Shown here in pieces: positions 7,893 to 16,747 of a stretch of DNA of 64,000 nt (position 1 is its first letter; each line of letters opens with the position of its first letter). The position numbers were made by a program, and so were the translations under genes. The notes beneath the pieces are model-generated. The model was not told where the DNA came from, searched no databases, and worked only from the letters and a program-made list of their open reading frames with translations. Source of the stretch: Planctomycetota bacterium (GTDB lineage Bacteria; Planctomycetota; Planctomycetia; Gemmatales; Gemmataceae); assembly GCA_016195405.1 (NCBI GenBank), contig JACPZP010000070.1, forward strand, positions 1 through 64,000. Direction: 5' to 3'.

Positions 7893-8666
7893 ATGAACCG
7901 CCGCCCCGGTTTCACGCCGTTCGAGCTTGTCGTCACGATGACGCTGCTCTTGATGCTGTTTTCGTTCCTCATTCCATTTGCCGAGCGGCTTCGGCGAACA
8001 GCGACCAGTTTTGAATCGCGGGACAATCTAAGAGAGATTGCCTTAGCGTGTCACAACTACAACGCTATCTACAAGAATCTGCCTCCGATCGCGGGCAAGG
8101 CTGGCGACAACACGGGCACCATCCATTACCATTTGCTGCCGTTTCTGAATCACGAGGTTCTTTTCAAGAAGTCCGAAGGGGCGGTGTGGAAGAACGGCAG
8201 CAGCAGTCAGGTGATCGGCGTTTTTCTCGACAAGCGCGACACGACTGGCGGCCCCGACCATAAGTTCAAGGGTTGGCTGGCCACGACGAACTATGCCGCC
8301 AATTGGATGGTCTTCAAGGACGGCAAGAGCAGCATCCCGGACACCTTCACCGACGGCACCTCCAACACGCTGCTATTCGCCCAGCGCTATCAAGTCTGCA
8401 ACGACACGCAGGCCGCCTGGGGCTATGCCGCGCTCCACACCTGGGCGCCGATGTTCGGCTATTACAACCAGGGCAAGTTTCAGTCGGCCCCGCGCCAGGC
8501 CGATTGCGATCCGACCGTGCCGCAATCGATTGCATCGCCCGCAATCCTGGTGGCCCTCGGCGACGGCGGCGTTCGCACTGTCGCACCGTCGATTAGCCCC
8601 GAAACCTGGTGGTTCGCCACCGACCCCGCGGACGGCAATGAGCTTGGCGACGATTGGAACGATTGA
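7893..8666 (+). CDS. DUF1559 pilin-like protein, copy 2
   Basis: This 257-residue protein starts at ATG 7893 after gagggg. The leader RRPGFTPFELVVTMTLLLML keeps Glu at +5 but has Pro at +3. The body carries DNLREIALACHNYN, FTDGTSNTLLFAQRYQVCND and SISPETWWFATDPADG. The gap to copy 1 is 21 bp, so the two are probably cotranscribed. It is closest to copy 3, both in its leader and in the FGYYNQGKFQS block. Confidence 0.88.
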   Translation: MNRRPGFTPFELVVTMTLLLMLFSFLIPFAERLRRTATSFESRDNLREIALACHNYNAIYKNLPPIAGKAGDNTGTIHYHLLPFLNHEVLFKKSEGAVWKNGSSSQVIGVFLDKRDTTGGPDHKFKGWLATTNYAANWMVFKDGKSSIPDTFTDGTSNTLLFAQRYQVCNDTQAAWGYAALHTWAPMFGYYNQGKFQSAPRQADCDPTVPQSIASPAILVALGDGGVRTVAPSISPETWWFATDPADGNELGDDWND

Positions 8667-8670
8667 GAAC

Positions 8671-8727
8671 TTGGAGTGCGGAGTCTAGTCTCCGCTTTAG
8701 GATTTTTGGAGGAAACCATGAACCGCC
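8671..8727 (+). repeat. Duplicated leader of DUF1559 copy 3, containing a GCGGAG...CTCCGC hairpin
   Basis: These bases match 9496-9552 almost exactly (offset 825), including the hairpin, the ribosome site and the first codons. The dyad GCGGAG/CTCCGC is a short palindrome of the type scattered in planctomycete genomes. Confidence 0.75.
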
Positions 8728-9491
8728 GCCCCGGCTTCACGCCGTTTGAGCTGATCGTCACGATGACGCTGCTCTTGATGCTGGTCTCGTTTCTGATTCC
8801 CCTTGTGGAGCGTGTGCGTAATGCGGCCAGCGACGCGCAGTCGCGGAACAACTTGAGAAACCTTGCCCTGGCCGTCTACAGCCATACCGATACCTTCCGA
8901 GCTCTACCTCCTGTCTCTGGCAAGGTCAACAACGCGACCGGAACAATTCATTTCCATCTCTTGCCGTATTTGGACGAGGCTGAGCTTTGGAAGAAGGCCG
9001 ACGGTTCTGTCTGGAACAACGACGTCAACGGCGAAGTAGTCGGGCTATTCTTGGACAATCGTGACACCACCGGTGGGCCTAGCCACAAGTTTGAAGATCG
9101 GCTCGGCACTACAAACTATGCCGCTAACTGGATGGTCTTCAAGACGGGCAAGAATAGGTTCCCGGCCAGCATTCCCGACGGCGTTTCCCAGACGCTGATG
9201 TTCGCCGAGCGTTATCAGATTTGCAACGACACGCCGACCGCGTGGGGGTATCCCGCGCTATACACTTGGGCGCCGATGTTTGGCTATTACAACCAGGGCA
9301 AGTTTCAATCGACACCACGACAGGCCGATTGCGATCCGACATTGCCGCAATCGATCGCGTCACCCGCGATACTGGTGGCAATTTGCGACTCCAGCGTTCG
9401 TGCCTTGGCGCCGTCGATCAGTCCGGAAACATGGTGGTACGCGACCGATCCCGCGGACGGAATGCCGCTCGCCCGGGACTGGAACGATTGA
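8718..9491 (+). CDS. DUF1559 pilin-like protein, copy 3
   Basis: This 257-residue protein starts at ATG 8718 with ribosome site ggagg. The leader RRPGFTPFELIVTMTLLLML is nearly identical to that of copy 2. Conserved blocks include NNLRNLALAVYSHTD, IPDGVSQTLMFAERYQICND and SISPETWWYATDPADG. The leader region before the gene is duplicated before copy 4, showing recent tandem duplication. Confidence 0.88.
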   Translation: MNRRPGFTPFELIVTMTLLLMLVSFLIPLVERVRNAASDAQSRNNLRNLALAVYSHTDTFRALPPVSGKVNNATGTIHFHLLPYLDEAELWKKADGSVWNNDVNGEVVGLFLDNRDTTGGPSHKFEDRLGTTNYAANWMVFKTGKNRFPASIPDGVSQTLMFAERYQICNDTPTAWGYPALYTWAPMFGYYNQGKFQSTPRQADCDPTLPQSIASPAILVAICDSSVRALAPSISPETWWYATDPADGMPLARDWND

Positions 9492-9495
9492 AGAT

Positions 9496-9552
9496 TTGGA
9501 GTGCGGAGACTGGTCTCCGCTTTAGGATTTTTGGAGGAAACCATGAACCGCC
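9496..9552 (+). repeat. Duplicated leader of DUF1559 copy 4, containing a GCGGAGAC-TG-GTCTCCGC hairpin
   Basis: This is the second copy of the leader at 8671-8727, here with a perfect 8-bp stem and 2-nt loop. It marks the unit of tandem gene duplication. Confidence 0.75.
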
Positions 9553-10307
9553 GCACCGCTTTCACACTCGTTCAGCTATTGGTGATCTTGGCGCTTATCC
9601 TGTTGCTGTTCGCGTTCCTTTTGCCGGCGGTGTCACAAGTCCGCAAGGTCGCGTCGCGCGTCGAGGGCATGAACAATCTCAAACAGATCGGCCTCGCCAG
9701 CCATAATTTCCACGACGTCAATAGGGCATTCCCGCCCACCGTGGGAACTCTTGGCAACCAAACGGGAACCATCCATTTCCATCTTCTGCCGTACATCGAG
9801 CAAGACAATTTGTATAAGGCCGCCGAAGGCAACGTCTGGAACAAGGGCTTGAGCGGCACCGTCGTCGCAACCTACGTCGATCCCCAGGACCCGAACGCCC
9901 CGCCTGACAACAAATTCAATGGCTGGCTCGCGACCACCAACTACGCCGCCAACTGGATGGTATTCAAGACCGGCGGCAGAACGCTGGCCCAGATCACCGA
10001 CGGCACTTCCAATACCCTGATGTTCACCCAACGCTACCAGGTGTGCGACGGCACGCCCACCGCCTGGGGCTATCCCGCGCTCTACACTTGGGCGCCGATA
10101 TTCGGCTACTACAACCAAGGCAAATTCCAAAGTAAACCGCGCCAGGCCGACTGCGATCCGAAGCTTGGTCAATCGTTGGACGACACCGGCATTCAAACCC
10201 TGTTTTGCGACGGCAGCGTCCGGTCTATCGGCGACTCGATAAGCCCGCAGAATTGGTGGGCGCTCACCACCCCTGACGGCGGTGAAATCGTGGAAATTGA
10301 CAATTGA
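9543..10307 (+). CDS. DUF1559 pilin-like protein, copy 4
   Basis: This 254-residue protein has leader MNRRTAFTLVQLLVILALI. The -1 residue is Ala rather than Gly and +5 is Gln, so prepilin peptidase processing could be less efficient. The body has MNNLKQIGLASHNFHDV, ITDGTSNTLMFTQRYQVCDG and a diverged end (FCDGSVRSIGDSISPQNWW). It is the last gene of the array. Confidence 0.88.
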   Translation: MNRRTAFTLVQLLVILALILLLFAFLLPAVSQVRKVASRVEGMNNLKQIGLASHNFHDVNRAFPPTVGTLGNQTGTIHFHLLPYIEQDNLYKAAEGNVWNKGLSGTVVATYVDPQDPNAPPDNKFNGWLATTNYAANWMVFKTGGRTLAQITDGTSNTLMFTQRYQVCDGTPTAWGYPALYTWAPIFGYYNQGKFQSKPRQADCDPKLGQSLDDTGIQTLFCDGSVRSIGDSISPQNWWALTTPDGGEIVEIDN

Positions 10308-10382
10308 CCCCGCTCTTCGGTTTGCGCAACTTACAATCGTCACGGTCACGCGAAACCGCAAGCGGCGAAAGGAATGACTCCC

Positions 10383-11552
10383 ATGAAAAAGCTTCCCGTG
10401 AACTGGTTCGCGTGCTGGCTCTTGTTGCCGTCGTCCGTCGCACTCGCCGGCGATAACGAAACCGTCAAGAAGCTCGCCGACGATTTGAAGGCCGGCAACG
10501 GCCGCGCCGCCGATGGTCTCGTGAAGCAAGGTGCGGCCGCCGTCGGCGCGCTGACCGAGCTTCTCAAGACCGAGACGAACCTCATCAAAGGTCACGCCGC
10601 GCAGGCGCTGGGCCGCATTGGTCCAGCCGCTAAGGCCGCGATTCCAGCGCTTGCGGAGGCCATCGCCGACCAGGATCAGACGTTGGCCGCACAGGGCGCC
10701 CTCGCGTTGGGCCAAATCGGTTCCGCATCGGTGCCGGCTCTCACGCAAGTCTTGAAGGACGCCAAGAGCGAAGCCTCCTTGGCGCATGCCGCACGCGCCT
10801 TGAAGAAGATCGGTCCTGATGGCAAGGGCGCAGTCGCCGCACTCATACCCGCGTTCCGCAAGGTGACGGAACCGGCGCAACGAGCCGCCCTGGTCGATGC
10901 CGCCGGCGCGATCGGCCCGGCCGCCAAGGACACGGTGCCGTCGCTCATCGAATACTACAAGGATCCCGGCAAAGGAGAGAACGCCGCCGTCATGGCGCAG
11001 CAAACGCGCATTCATGTCGTCGTCGCTCTCGGCAAGATCGGCAAGGACGCGAAGGACTCCGTGCCGATCCTCGTGGAGGCGGCCAAGAGCAAAGATCCCG
11101 GCGATCCGATTCGCTTCCACGCATTCGAAGCATTGAGCCGCATCGGCGCTCCCGCCGAGGATCTCGTGCCGGTCATCCTGACCCTTTTGAAAGAAGGCGG
11201 CAGCGTTCCCCGGCCTTTGCTCCTGGAAACGCTGGCGAAGGTCGGCAATCCCACGAAAGAATCCGTCGCGGCACTGCAAGAGGGTCTGCGCGACAAGGAC
11301 GCTTTGGTGCGCATCTATACGGCACAGCTCATCGGCAAGGTGGACCCGAACAACCCAGCTGTCGTTTCCGTCCTGATTGAGTCGCTGCAAGAGAAAGACG
11401 CCAAGCTGAAGGTGCTGGCTGCCGAAGCTCTGGGAATCATTCGTCCGCGCGACGAGTCGGCTGTGGATGCGCTGCGGATGGCCGCGGAAGACGCCGACGC
11501 CAACGTTCGCAAAGCTGCTGCCGCCGCCCTGGAAAAGTTCAAGAAGAAGTAG
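10383..11552 (+). CDS. Exported HEAT-repeat protein
   Basis: This 389-residue protein has a signal peptide (MKKLPVNWFACWLLLPSSVALAG). ATG 10383 is chosen because the ribosome site gaaagga is too close to the ATG at 10374. The mature part is about ten helical repeats of the HEAT/PBS-lyase type, with recurring motifs such as AAQALGRIGPAAKAAIPAL, AARALKKIGPDGKGAV and AAEALGIIRP. Such alpha-solenoids act as protein-binding scaffolds outside the cytoplasm; no enzymatic residue is apparent. A strong hairpin directly follows the stop codon. Confidence 0.85.
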   Translation: MKKLPVNWFACWLLLPSSVALAGDNETVKKLADDLKAGNGRAADGLVKQGAAAVGALTELLKTETNLIKGHAAQALGRIGPAAKAAIPALAEAIADQDQTLAAQGALALGQIGSASVPALTQVLKDAKSEASLAHAARALKKIGPDGKGAVAALIPAFRKVTEPAQRAALVDAAGAIGPAAKDTVPSLIEYYKDPGKGENAAVMAQQTRIHVVVALGKIGKDAKDSVPILVEAAKSKDPGDPIRFHAFEALSRIGAPAEDLVPVILTLLKEGGSVPRPLLLETLAKVGNPTKESVAALQEGLRDKDALVRIYTAQLIGKVDPNNPAVVSVLIESLQEKDAKLKVLAAEALGIIRPRDESAVDALRMAAEDADANVRKAAAAALEKFKKK

Positions 11553-11555
11553 GAT

Positions 11556-11607
11556 TTCAAAAAGGGGTCAGGACCTGTGATTCTAGAGGTCCTGACCCCT
11601 TTTTGAA
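11556..11607. repeat. 52-bp perfect palindromic repeat, likely also a terminator
   Basis: Arms 11556-11576 and 11587-11607 are perfect 21-bp complements around a 10-nt loop, and the descending arm ends in CCCCTTTTT. It begins 3 bp after the HEAT gene stop and is followed by psuG, so it can act as an intrinsic terminator. It has the same family architecture as 4486-4537. Confidence 0.85.
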
Positions 11608-11631
11608 ACTTCCCCAACCGCATGAGGCTTC

Positions 11632-12540
11632 ATGAATAATCCGAACCTGCAAATCCGTCCTGAGGTGGCCAAGGCGATTGAGCTAAAGCGGCCGGTGGTC
11701 GCACTCGAGTCGACTTTGATCGTTCACGGCTTGCCATGGCCCTTGAACCTGGAGACGGCCCGTGCCGCCGAAGCCGCGGTGCGCGACGAAGGGGCCGTCC
11801 CCGCCACCATCGCCGTCCTCGACGGGAAGCCGACCGTCGGCCTGGCAGATGCGGAATTGCAGGCGCTGGCCCAGAGGCAAGGCGTTTTGAAAGCGAGCCG
11901 GCGCGATTTGGCCGTCGCGATCGTCAAGCGGATGACCGCGTCGACTACCGTCGCCGCCACCATGATGCTCGCCCATCAGGCCGGAATTCGTCTGTTCGCG
12001 ACCGGCGGGATCGGCGGCGCCCATCGTGGCCCGAACCATTCCTGGGACATCTCAGCCGACCTGTCCGAGCTGGCTCGCACGCCCGTCGCCGTCGTCTGCG
12101 CCGGCGCCAAGAGCATCCTTGACATCCCGCGCACATTGGAAATTCTCGAAACGGCCGGCGTCCCCGTCGTCGGCTACGGCACCGAGGAATTTCCCGCTTT
12201 CTACGTCCATTCCAGCGGCGAACCCATTACCGCGAGAGTTGATACGCCCCGCCAGGCCGCCGACCTTTTCCGCACCCACTGGAGCTTCGGCGGCAACGGC
12301 ATCGTTCTGGCCCAGCCGCTCGATCCGCACGTCGCCCTGGAGCCGGAGTCGTTTCTGTGCGCCCTGTCCGCCGCCGAGCAAGAGGCGATGGGCACCGGCG
12401 TCCGCGGCAAGGAATTGACGCCGTTCCTTCTAGGCAGGTTGGCCGAAATCACCGAAGGCCAAACGCTCAAGGCGAACCACATGCTGGTGATCGCGAACGC
12501 GCGCCTGGCGGCACAAGTGGCGCGGGCCCTGTGGGGATGA
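11632..12540 (+). CDS. psuG: Pseudouridine-5'-phosphate glycosidase
   Basis: This 302-residue protein has the usual length for PsuG, which splits pseudouridine 5'-phosphate to uracil and ribose 5-phosphate in the cytoplasm. Recognisable blocks are VALESTLIVHGLPWPLNLE near the N-terminus, GAVPATIAVLDGKPTVGL, ATGGIGGAHRG, DISADLSELARTPVAVVCAG and VPVVGYGTEEFPAFY. It is usually paired with the kinase PsuK; no kinase gene is adjacent here. The upstream palindrome separates it from the HEAT gene, so it probably has its own promoter. Confidence 0.93.
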   Translation: MNNPNLQIRPEVAKAIELKRPVVALESTLIVHGLPWPLNLETARAAEAAVRDEGAVPATIAVLDGKPTVGLADAELQALAQRQGVLKASRRDLAVAIVKRMTASTTVAATMMLAHQAGIRLFATGGIGGAHRGPNHSWDISADLSELARTPVAVVCAGAKSILDIPRTLEILETAGVPVVGYGTEEFPAFYVHSSGEPITARVDTPRQAADLFRTHWSFGGNGIVLAQPLDPHVALEPESFLCALSAAEQEAMGTGVRGKELTPFLLGRLAEITEGQTLKANHMLVIANARLAAQVARALWG

Positions 12541-12550
12541 GGCGAAAATC

Positions 12551-12579
12551 TTGGGTAGAAGACAAAAGCCTGCTAACAT
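12551..12579 (+). promoter_or_regulatory. Probable promoter of the toxin-antitoxin pair
   Basis: TTGGGT (12551-12556), a 17-bp spacer and TAACAT (12574-12579) sit just before the antitoxin start at 12605. The match is moderate but the spacing is ideal. Confidence 0.45.
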
Positions 12580-12604
12580 TGAAGGAGCGAATTGGGGTCA
12601 AAAC

Positions 12605-12844
12605 ATGCAAGCGACAGTTGATATCAAGGAACTCCCTGGCCGTCTCGACGCTCTTCTGCAAGAGGCGAAAAAAAAGGGCACGGAGATCATTCTCACCCGG
12701 GACAACGTTCCGCAAGCTCAGCTGGTTCCGCTTGTCCCTAAGGTGACATCCCGGGTTCCCGATCTGAATGCGGGCGGGGTGCTCTTCATCAGCGAGGATT
12801 TCGATGCTCCGCTTCCCGAGGAATTCTGGTCCGGTATGCCATGA
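12605..12844 (+). CDS. Phd/YefM-like antitoxin (VapB type)
   Basis: This 79-residue protein begins MQATVDIKELPGRLDALLQE and contains GTEIILTRDNVPQAQLVPL, the fold and motifs of Phd/YefM antitoxins: an N-terminal DNA-binding half and a C-terminal toxin-binding tail. ATG 12605 matches the family start better than the in-frame upstream ATG at 12551. It overlaps the toxin gene by 4 bp (ATGA), so the two are translationally coupled. It should neutralise the PIN toxin and repress its own operon. Confidence 0.85.
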   Translation: MQATVDIKELPGRLDALLQEAKKKGTEIILTRDNVPQAQLVPLVPKVTSRVPDLNAGGVLFISEDFDAPLPEEFWSGMP

Positions 12845-13227
12845 GAATCCTGCTGGATACACATGCGTTCTTGTGGTGGGACCATGACCAGAAGAAACTT
12901 TCACTGAATGCTCGCACTGCCATCGGCGACCCGAACAACGCTCTGCTTCTGAGTGTGGGGAGTATTTGGGAACTGATTGTCAAAATCCAAATCGGAAAGC
13001 TTACCCTAACGAATTCCGTGTCGGATCTTGTTCTTCGCCAGCACCAAGTCAACGGTGTGGGCGTCTTAGATATCCGCAAGGAGCATGTGTTGGCGTTGGA
13101 GCAGATGCCCCTTCATCACAAGAACCCTTTTGATCGCATCTTAATCGCTCAAGCCAACGTAGAAAGTGCGACCTTGGTAAGCGCCGACCCCATTTTCTCG
13201 CAATATCGCGTCACCGTCCTTTGGTAA
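12841..13227 (+). CDS. VapC-type PIN-domain ribonuclease toxin
   Basis: This 128-residue PIN protein has the expected acidic residues: Asp in LLDTHAFLWW, Glu in SIWELIVKIQIGKL, Asp in NPFDRILIAQA and Asp in VSADPIF. PIN toxins are Mg-dependent endoribonucleases that usually cleave tRNA or rRNA. Gene order and overlap with the Phd-like antitoxin define a type II toxin-antitoxin module. The target RNA cannot be read from the sequence. Confidence 0.9.
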   Translation: MRILLDTHAFLWWDHDQKKLSLNARTAIGDPNNALLLSVGSIWELIVKIQIGKLTLTNSVSDLVLRQHQVNGVGVLDIRKEHVLALEQMPLHHKNPFDRILIAQANVESATLVSADPIFSQYRVTVLW

Positions 13228-13236
13228 GTGGTGACA

Positions 13237-14652
13237 TTACAGCACTTTCTTGCGATTCACGTAGACATGCGACGCCAAGCCGTGCAACGACTCGGCCGCC
13301 TCGCTCAGCGTTTCGGTCAACGTCGGGTGCGGGTGAATGCACATCGCCAAGTCCTTTGCTGTCGCGCCCATCTCGATCGCCACCACGCCTTCGGAAATAA
13401 GTTCGCCCGCTCCGGCGCCCGTCAGGCCGACGCCCAAGAGCCGATCACTCTTCGGATCGACGATGAGCTTGGTGACGCCGTCGGTCCGGCCCAAAGTCGT
13501 CGCCCGGCCTGAGGCGGCCCAGTGAAAGCGGGCCACCGTGACCTCGCGATTATGCTTCTTTGCTTCGGTTTCGGTTAGGCCGCACCAGGCGATCTCCGGA
13601 TCGGTGAACACCACCGCGGGGATCGCGCGCGGCTCCCAAACCATCGGCTCGCCCGCGATCACCTGCACGGCCAGCTTGCCTTCGTGAGCGGCCTTGTGGG
13701 CCAGCATCGGCTCGCCGGCCACGTCGCCGATTGCAAAAATGTTGGCACTGGTGGTGCGGCGCTGAGGATCGACCTTGATGAAGCCTTTGTCGTCAACTTC
13801 GATTCCCGCCTTGTCGAGTCCCAAGTTGCTAGAATTAGGTCGCCGGCCGACGCTGACCATGATTTTCTCGAACGTCTGCTCGGTTTCCGGCGCTTCACCT
13901 TCAAGAGTGGCCCGGATGCCGTCTTTCACCTCGACGATCTTCGCCACCTTGGTATTGACATGGATTTGCGCGAACAACGTCTTAAGCCGATTGGCTAGCG
14001 GCCGGACCAGGTCGGCGTCGACGCCGGGGAGCAAGCTGCCCGTCAATTCGACACAAGTCACTTTGCTTCCCAATGACGCGTACACGGTGCCCATTTCCAA
14101 GCCAATGTAACCACCACCGATGACCAGCAAGCTGGCCGGCACGTTCTCCAGCTTGAGCGCCGAAGTCGAATCGAGCACGCGCGGGCTTTCCAGGTTGAGG
14201 TTCGACAGGCGCGTGGGACTTGAACCGGTGGCGATGATGGCGTGCTTAAACGTGACCAGCGGGCCGTTTTCGACTTGAAGCGCTTGCGGCCCTGTAAACA
14301 CGCCTCGGCCCGAAATGTATGTCACATTGCGCTTCTTGCACAATTCCAGTAGATGGCTGGCGTGCGCGTCGATGATCTTTTCCTTCTTCGCCCGGAGCGT
14401 GTTGACGTCGATCTTTGGAGCGGGGAAGTTGATGCCGAAAGCTGCGGCGTCATGGGCGGCGGCGACGACATGGGCGGCGTGCAAAAGCGCCTTCGAGGGA
14501 ATGCAGCCGACGTGAAGACAGGTGCCGCCCGGCTTGGCGCCGAGATCGACCAGGGCGACCTGCATTCCCCGGTCGGCCGCCAAAAACGCCGCCGCGTAGC
14601 CGCCAGGCCCTGCGCCCAGAACAACGACATCGACATCGATCTTGTCCGCCAT
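13237..14652 (-). CDS. lpdA: Dihydrolipoyl dehydrogenase (E3)
   Basis: This 471-residue flavoenzyme begins with the FAD-binding VVVLGAGPGGYAAAF and the redox disulfide GGTCLHVGCIPSKALL. A second Rossmann motif follows (VIGGGYIGLEMG), then the FAD-contact region FAIGDVAGEPMLAHKA and the C-terminal dimer/His-Glu region CIHPHPTLTETLSEA. It reoxidises dihydrolipoamide with NAD. ATG 14652 is preferred because an upstream extension to 14733 would overlap the E2 end and lacks homology. It lies 77 bp downstream of the E2 gene. E1 is not nearby, so it may serve more than one complex. Confidence 0.95.
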   Translation of the reverse strand: MADKIDVDVVVLGAGPGGYAAAFLAADRGMQVALVDLGAKPGGTCLHVGCIPSKALLHAAHVVAAAHDAAAFGINFPAPKIDVNTLRAKKEKIIDAHASHLLELCKKRNVTYISGRGVFTGPQALQVENGPLVTFKHAIIATGSSPTRLSNLNLESPRVLDSTSALKLENVPASLLVIGGGYIGLEMGTVYASLGSKVTCVELTGSLLPGVDADLVRPLANRLKTLFAQIHVNTKVAKIVEVKDGIRATLEGEAPETEQTFEKIMVSVGRRPNSSNLGLDKAGIEVDDKGFIKVDPQRRTTSANIFAIGDVAGEPMLAHKAAHEGKLAVQVIAGEPMVWEPRAIPAVVFTDPEIAWCGLTETEAKKHNREVTVARFHWAASGRATTLGRTDGVTKLIVDPKSDRLLGVGLTGAGAGELISEGVVAIEMGATAKDLAMCIHPHPTLTETLSEAAESLHGLASHVYVNRKKVL

Positions 14653-14729
14653 GAATTGACCTTTCCCAAGCCGCTTGCAGGTTAGTGCGACTTTGAAGTT
14701 TGAATTCGCGCTAACCCGCAAGCGGGAAC

Positions 14730-15986
14730 TCATGCATGCAACAACATCACCAGAGGATTCTCGAGCATCTCGGCCAAACGCCGCGTGAAGCGAGCCGCGT
14801 CCGCCCCGTCGATTACGCGATGGTCGTACGATAGCGACATGGGCAACAACAGCCTTGGCACGAACTGACCCTCGCGATGGACCGGTTGCAGCCGCGCCCG
14901 CGACAGACCCAGAATGGCGACTTCCGGATAATTGACGATCGGCGCGAAGCCGGTGCCGCCGATGCCGCCCAGGTTGCTGACGGTGAACGTGCCGCCGCGC
15001 ATGTCGTCGGCCGTGATCTTTTTGAGCCGGGCGCGTTCGGCCAACTCCGCCATTTCCTTAGCGATCTCACGTACGCTTTTCTTATCGACGTTGCGCAGAA
15101 CCGGCACCAAAAGTCCGCGCTCGGTATCGACCGCCACGCCGAAATGGTAATAGCCCTTGAGAATGAGCTGCCCTTGGGCTGAATCGAGGCTGGCGTTGAA
15201 CTGCGGAAACTGCTTGAGCACGATCGCGAGCGCTTTGAGGACAAATGCCGTCACCGTAAGCTTGGGGCCCTTGCTCTCTTGTTGCTTGCGGAAAGCATCG
15301 ATGTCGGAAATGTCGGCCAGGTCGTGCTGCGTGACGTGCGGAATGGTCGTCCAGGCCAGCGTCACCTGGTCGGCCGTTTTCTTGCGAATGGAATCGAACG
15401 GCTTGCGTTCGACAGGCCCCCACTGCTCGAAGTTGGGCAGAGACGCGGCGGGCGGGTGCGATCCGCCGGAGGCAAGTTCGCGGACATATCCCTTCACATC
15501 ATCCTGGGTGACCCGCCCCATCGGCCCGCTGCCCGGAACCTGTCCAAGGTCGAGGCCCCATTCCCGCGCCAGCTTTCGCGTCGCCGGCCCCGCCGGAACA
15601 ATGTCGCCGTCGCTCGCCGCCGGCGCCGCTTGCGGTTTCGCGCCCTCCGCATGTCGTTTCGCGCCCGCAGTATCCTCCGCGGGCACAGCCATCTTCGCCG
15701 TCTCAGCCTTCGGTTTCGCCATGCCATGCGCTGCCGTCGGCTTGCCGTTGCCTCCTTCAATGGTGGCCACGGTCTGTCCGGTGCCAACCTTGTCCCCTTT
15801 TTTCACTAACACCTGCACGATGCGCCCGGCAAACGGCGACGGCACCTCCACTGCGCTTTTCTCGGCTTCGACTTCGATGAGCGGCTGCCCCTCCTTGACC
15901 TCGTCGCCCGGCTTGACCCGAACGTCGATGACATCGCCGCCCTCCACGTTCTCGCCCAGGGCCGGCAGCTTGACTTCAGTCGCCAT
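14730..15986 (-). CDS. Dihydrolipoamide acetyltransferase (E2) of a 2-oxoacid dehydrogenase complex
   Basis: This 418-residue protein has an N-terminal lipoyl domain (about residues 1-80; lipoyl Lys in EAEKSAVEVPSP). An Ala/Pro-rich linker follows, then a peripheral subunit-binding domain (PATRKLAREWGLDLGQVPGSG) and the catalytic domain ending in LSYDHRVIDGADAARF with active-site His. The domain order and TFTVSNLGGIGGTGFAPIVN resemble pyruvate dehydrogenase E2 (AceF). With the E3 gene downstream it forms an operon on the minus strand. No E1 gene is within the window, so the substrate (pyruvate versus another 2-oxoacid) is inferred. Confidence 0.9.
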   Translation of the reverse strand: MATEVKLPALGENVEGGDVIDVRVKPGDEVKEGQPLIEVEAEKSAVEVPSPFAGRIVQVLVKKGDKVGTGQTVATIEGGNGKPTAAHGMAKPKAETAKMAVPAEDTAGAKRHAEGAKPQAAPAASDGDIVPAGPATRKLAREWGLDLGQVPGSGPMGRVTQDDVKGYVRELASGGSHPPAASLPNFEQWGPVERKPFDSIRKKTADQVTLAWTTIPHVTQHDLADISDIDAFRKQQESKGPKLTVTAFVLKALAIVLKQFPQFNASLDSAQGQLILKGYYHFGVAVDTERGLLVPVLRNVDKKSVREIAKEMAELAERARLKKITADDMRGGTFTVSNLGGIGGTGFAPIVNYPEVAILGLSRARLQPVHREGQFVPRLLLPMSLSYDHRVIDGADAARFTRRLAEMLENPLVMLLHA

Positions 15987-16040
15987 TACGCGCACCCTCT
16001 TCAAACTTGAATCACACTCTCTATGTTCATTCTAGAAGTC

Positions 16041-16747
16041 ATGAATACCGTCAAGCAAATCCAAGACCAAATGCGGCGACTCGGCGATGTGGAGTCGGCC
16101 CGCCAGGCTGCCCGCTACTTCAAGACCGGCGCCGGCGAATACGGCGCAGGCGACGTCTTCCTCGGCATGCGCGCGGCCACCTTGCACGAGCTTGCGCGAA
16201 CCCACCAGACCCTGAACCTGAAGGAAGTCGATGGACTCCTGCGCTCGCCCGTTCATGAAGTCCGCTCGCTCGCCCTGCTCATCCTCGTCCGCCAGATGCC
16301 AAAAGCCGACAAGGGAGAACGCCGCCGAATTCACGAGTATTATCTGGCCAACACCGAGCGGGTCAACAACTGGGATCTGGTCGATTGCTCCGCACCCGAG
16401 ATCGTCGGCGGCTATCTACACGACAAGAGCCGCCGTCCCCTTCACCGCTTGTCCCGCTCCAAGCTCCTTTGGGACCGCCGCATCGCCATCGTGGCCACTC
16501 TCTATTTGATCCGCAATGGCGACTGTCAGGAAACCCTCACCGTCACCAAACGGCTTCTAAACGACGACGAAGATCTGATCCACAAAGCCGCCGGTTGGAT
16601 GCTGCGCGAAGTTGGCAGCGTGACGAGTCCCTTCTCGAGAGCTTCCTGAGTGAGAACCTGGACGCTATGCCACGCACGATGCTCCGTTACGCCATCGAAC
16701 GCTTCCCGCCGCAGAAGCGCAAAGCGTATCTTTCGGGCGCGAGTTAG
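16041..16747 (+). pseudogene. AlkD-like DNA alkylation repair protein, frameshifted near the 3' end
   Basis: The first about 190 residues match HEAT-like DNA glycosylases of the AlkD family, which remove alkylated bases: YFKTGAGEYGAGDVFLGMR, then VNNWDLVDCSAPEI and SKLLWDRRIAIVATLYLIR. After LREVG the frame shifts to a false stop at 16649. The adjacent frame supplies the expected end, RDESLLESFLSENLDAMPR then MLRYAIERFPP, to a stop at 16747. Restoring one A near 16616 (GGCAGCG to GGCAAGCG) would give LREVGKRDESL. This is either a recent inactivating deletion or a consensus error. Confidence 0.75.

Noticed and set aside
9633..11390. A 585-codon minus-strand frame opposite the HEAT-repeat gene and DUF1559 copy 4
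   Set aside because: It spans two real genes and the intergenic region between them, and has no recognisable domain. The HEAT repeats on the plus strand are unambiguous.
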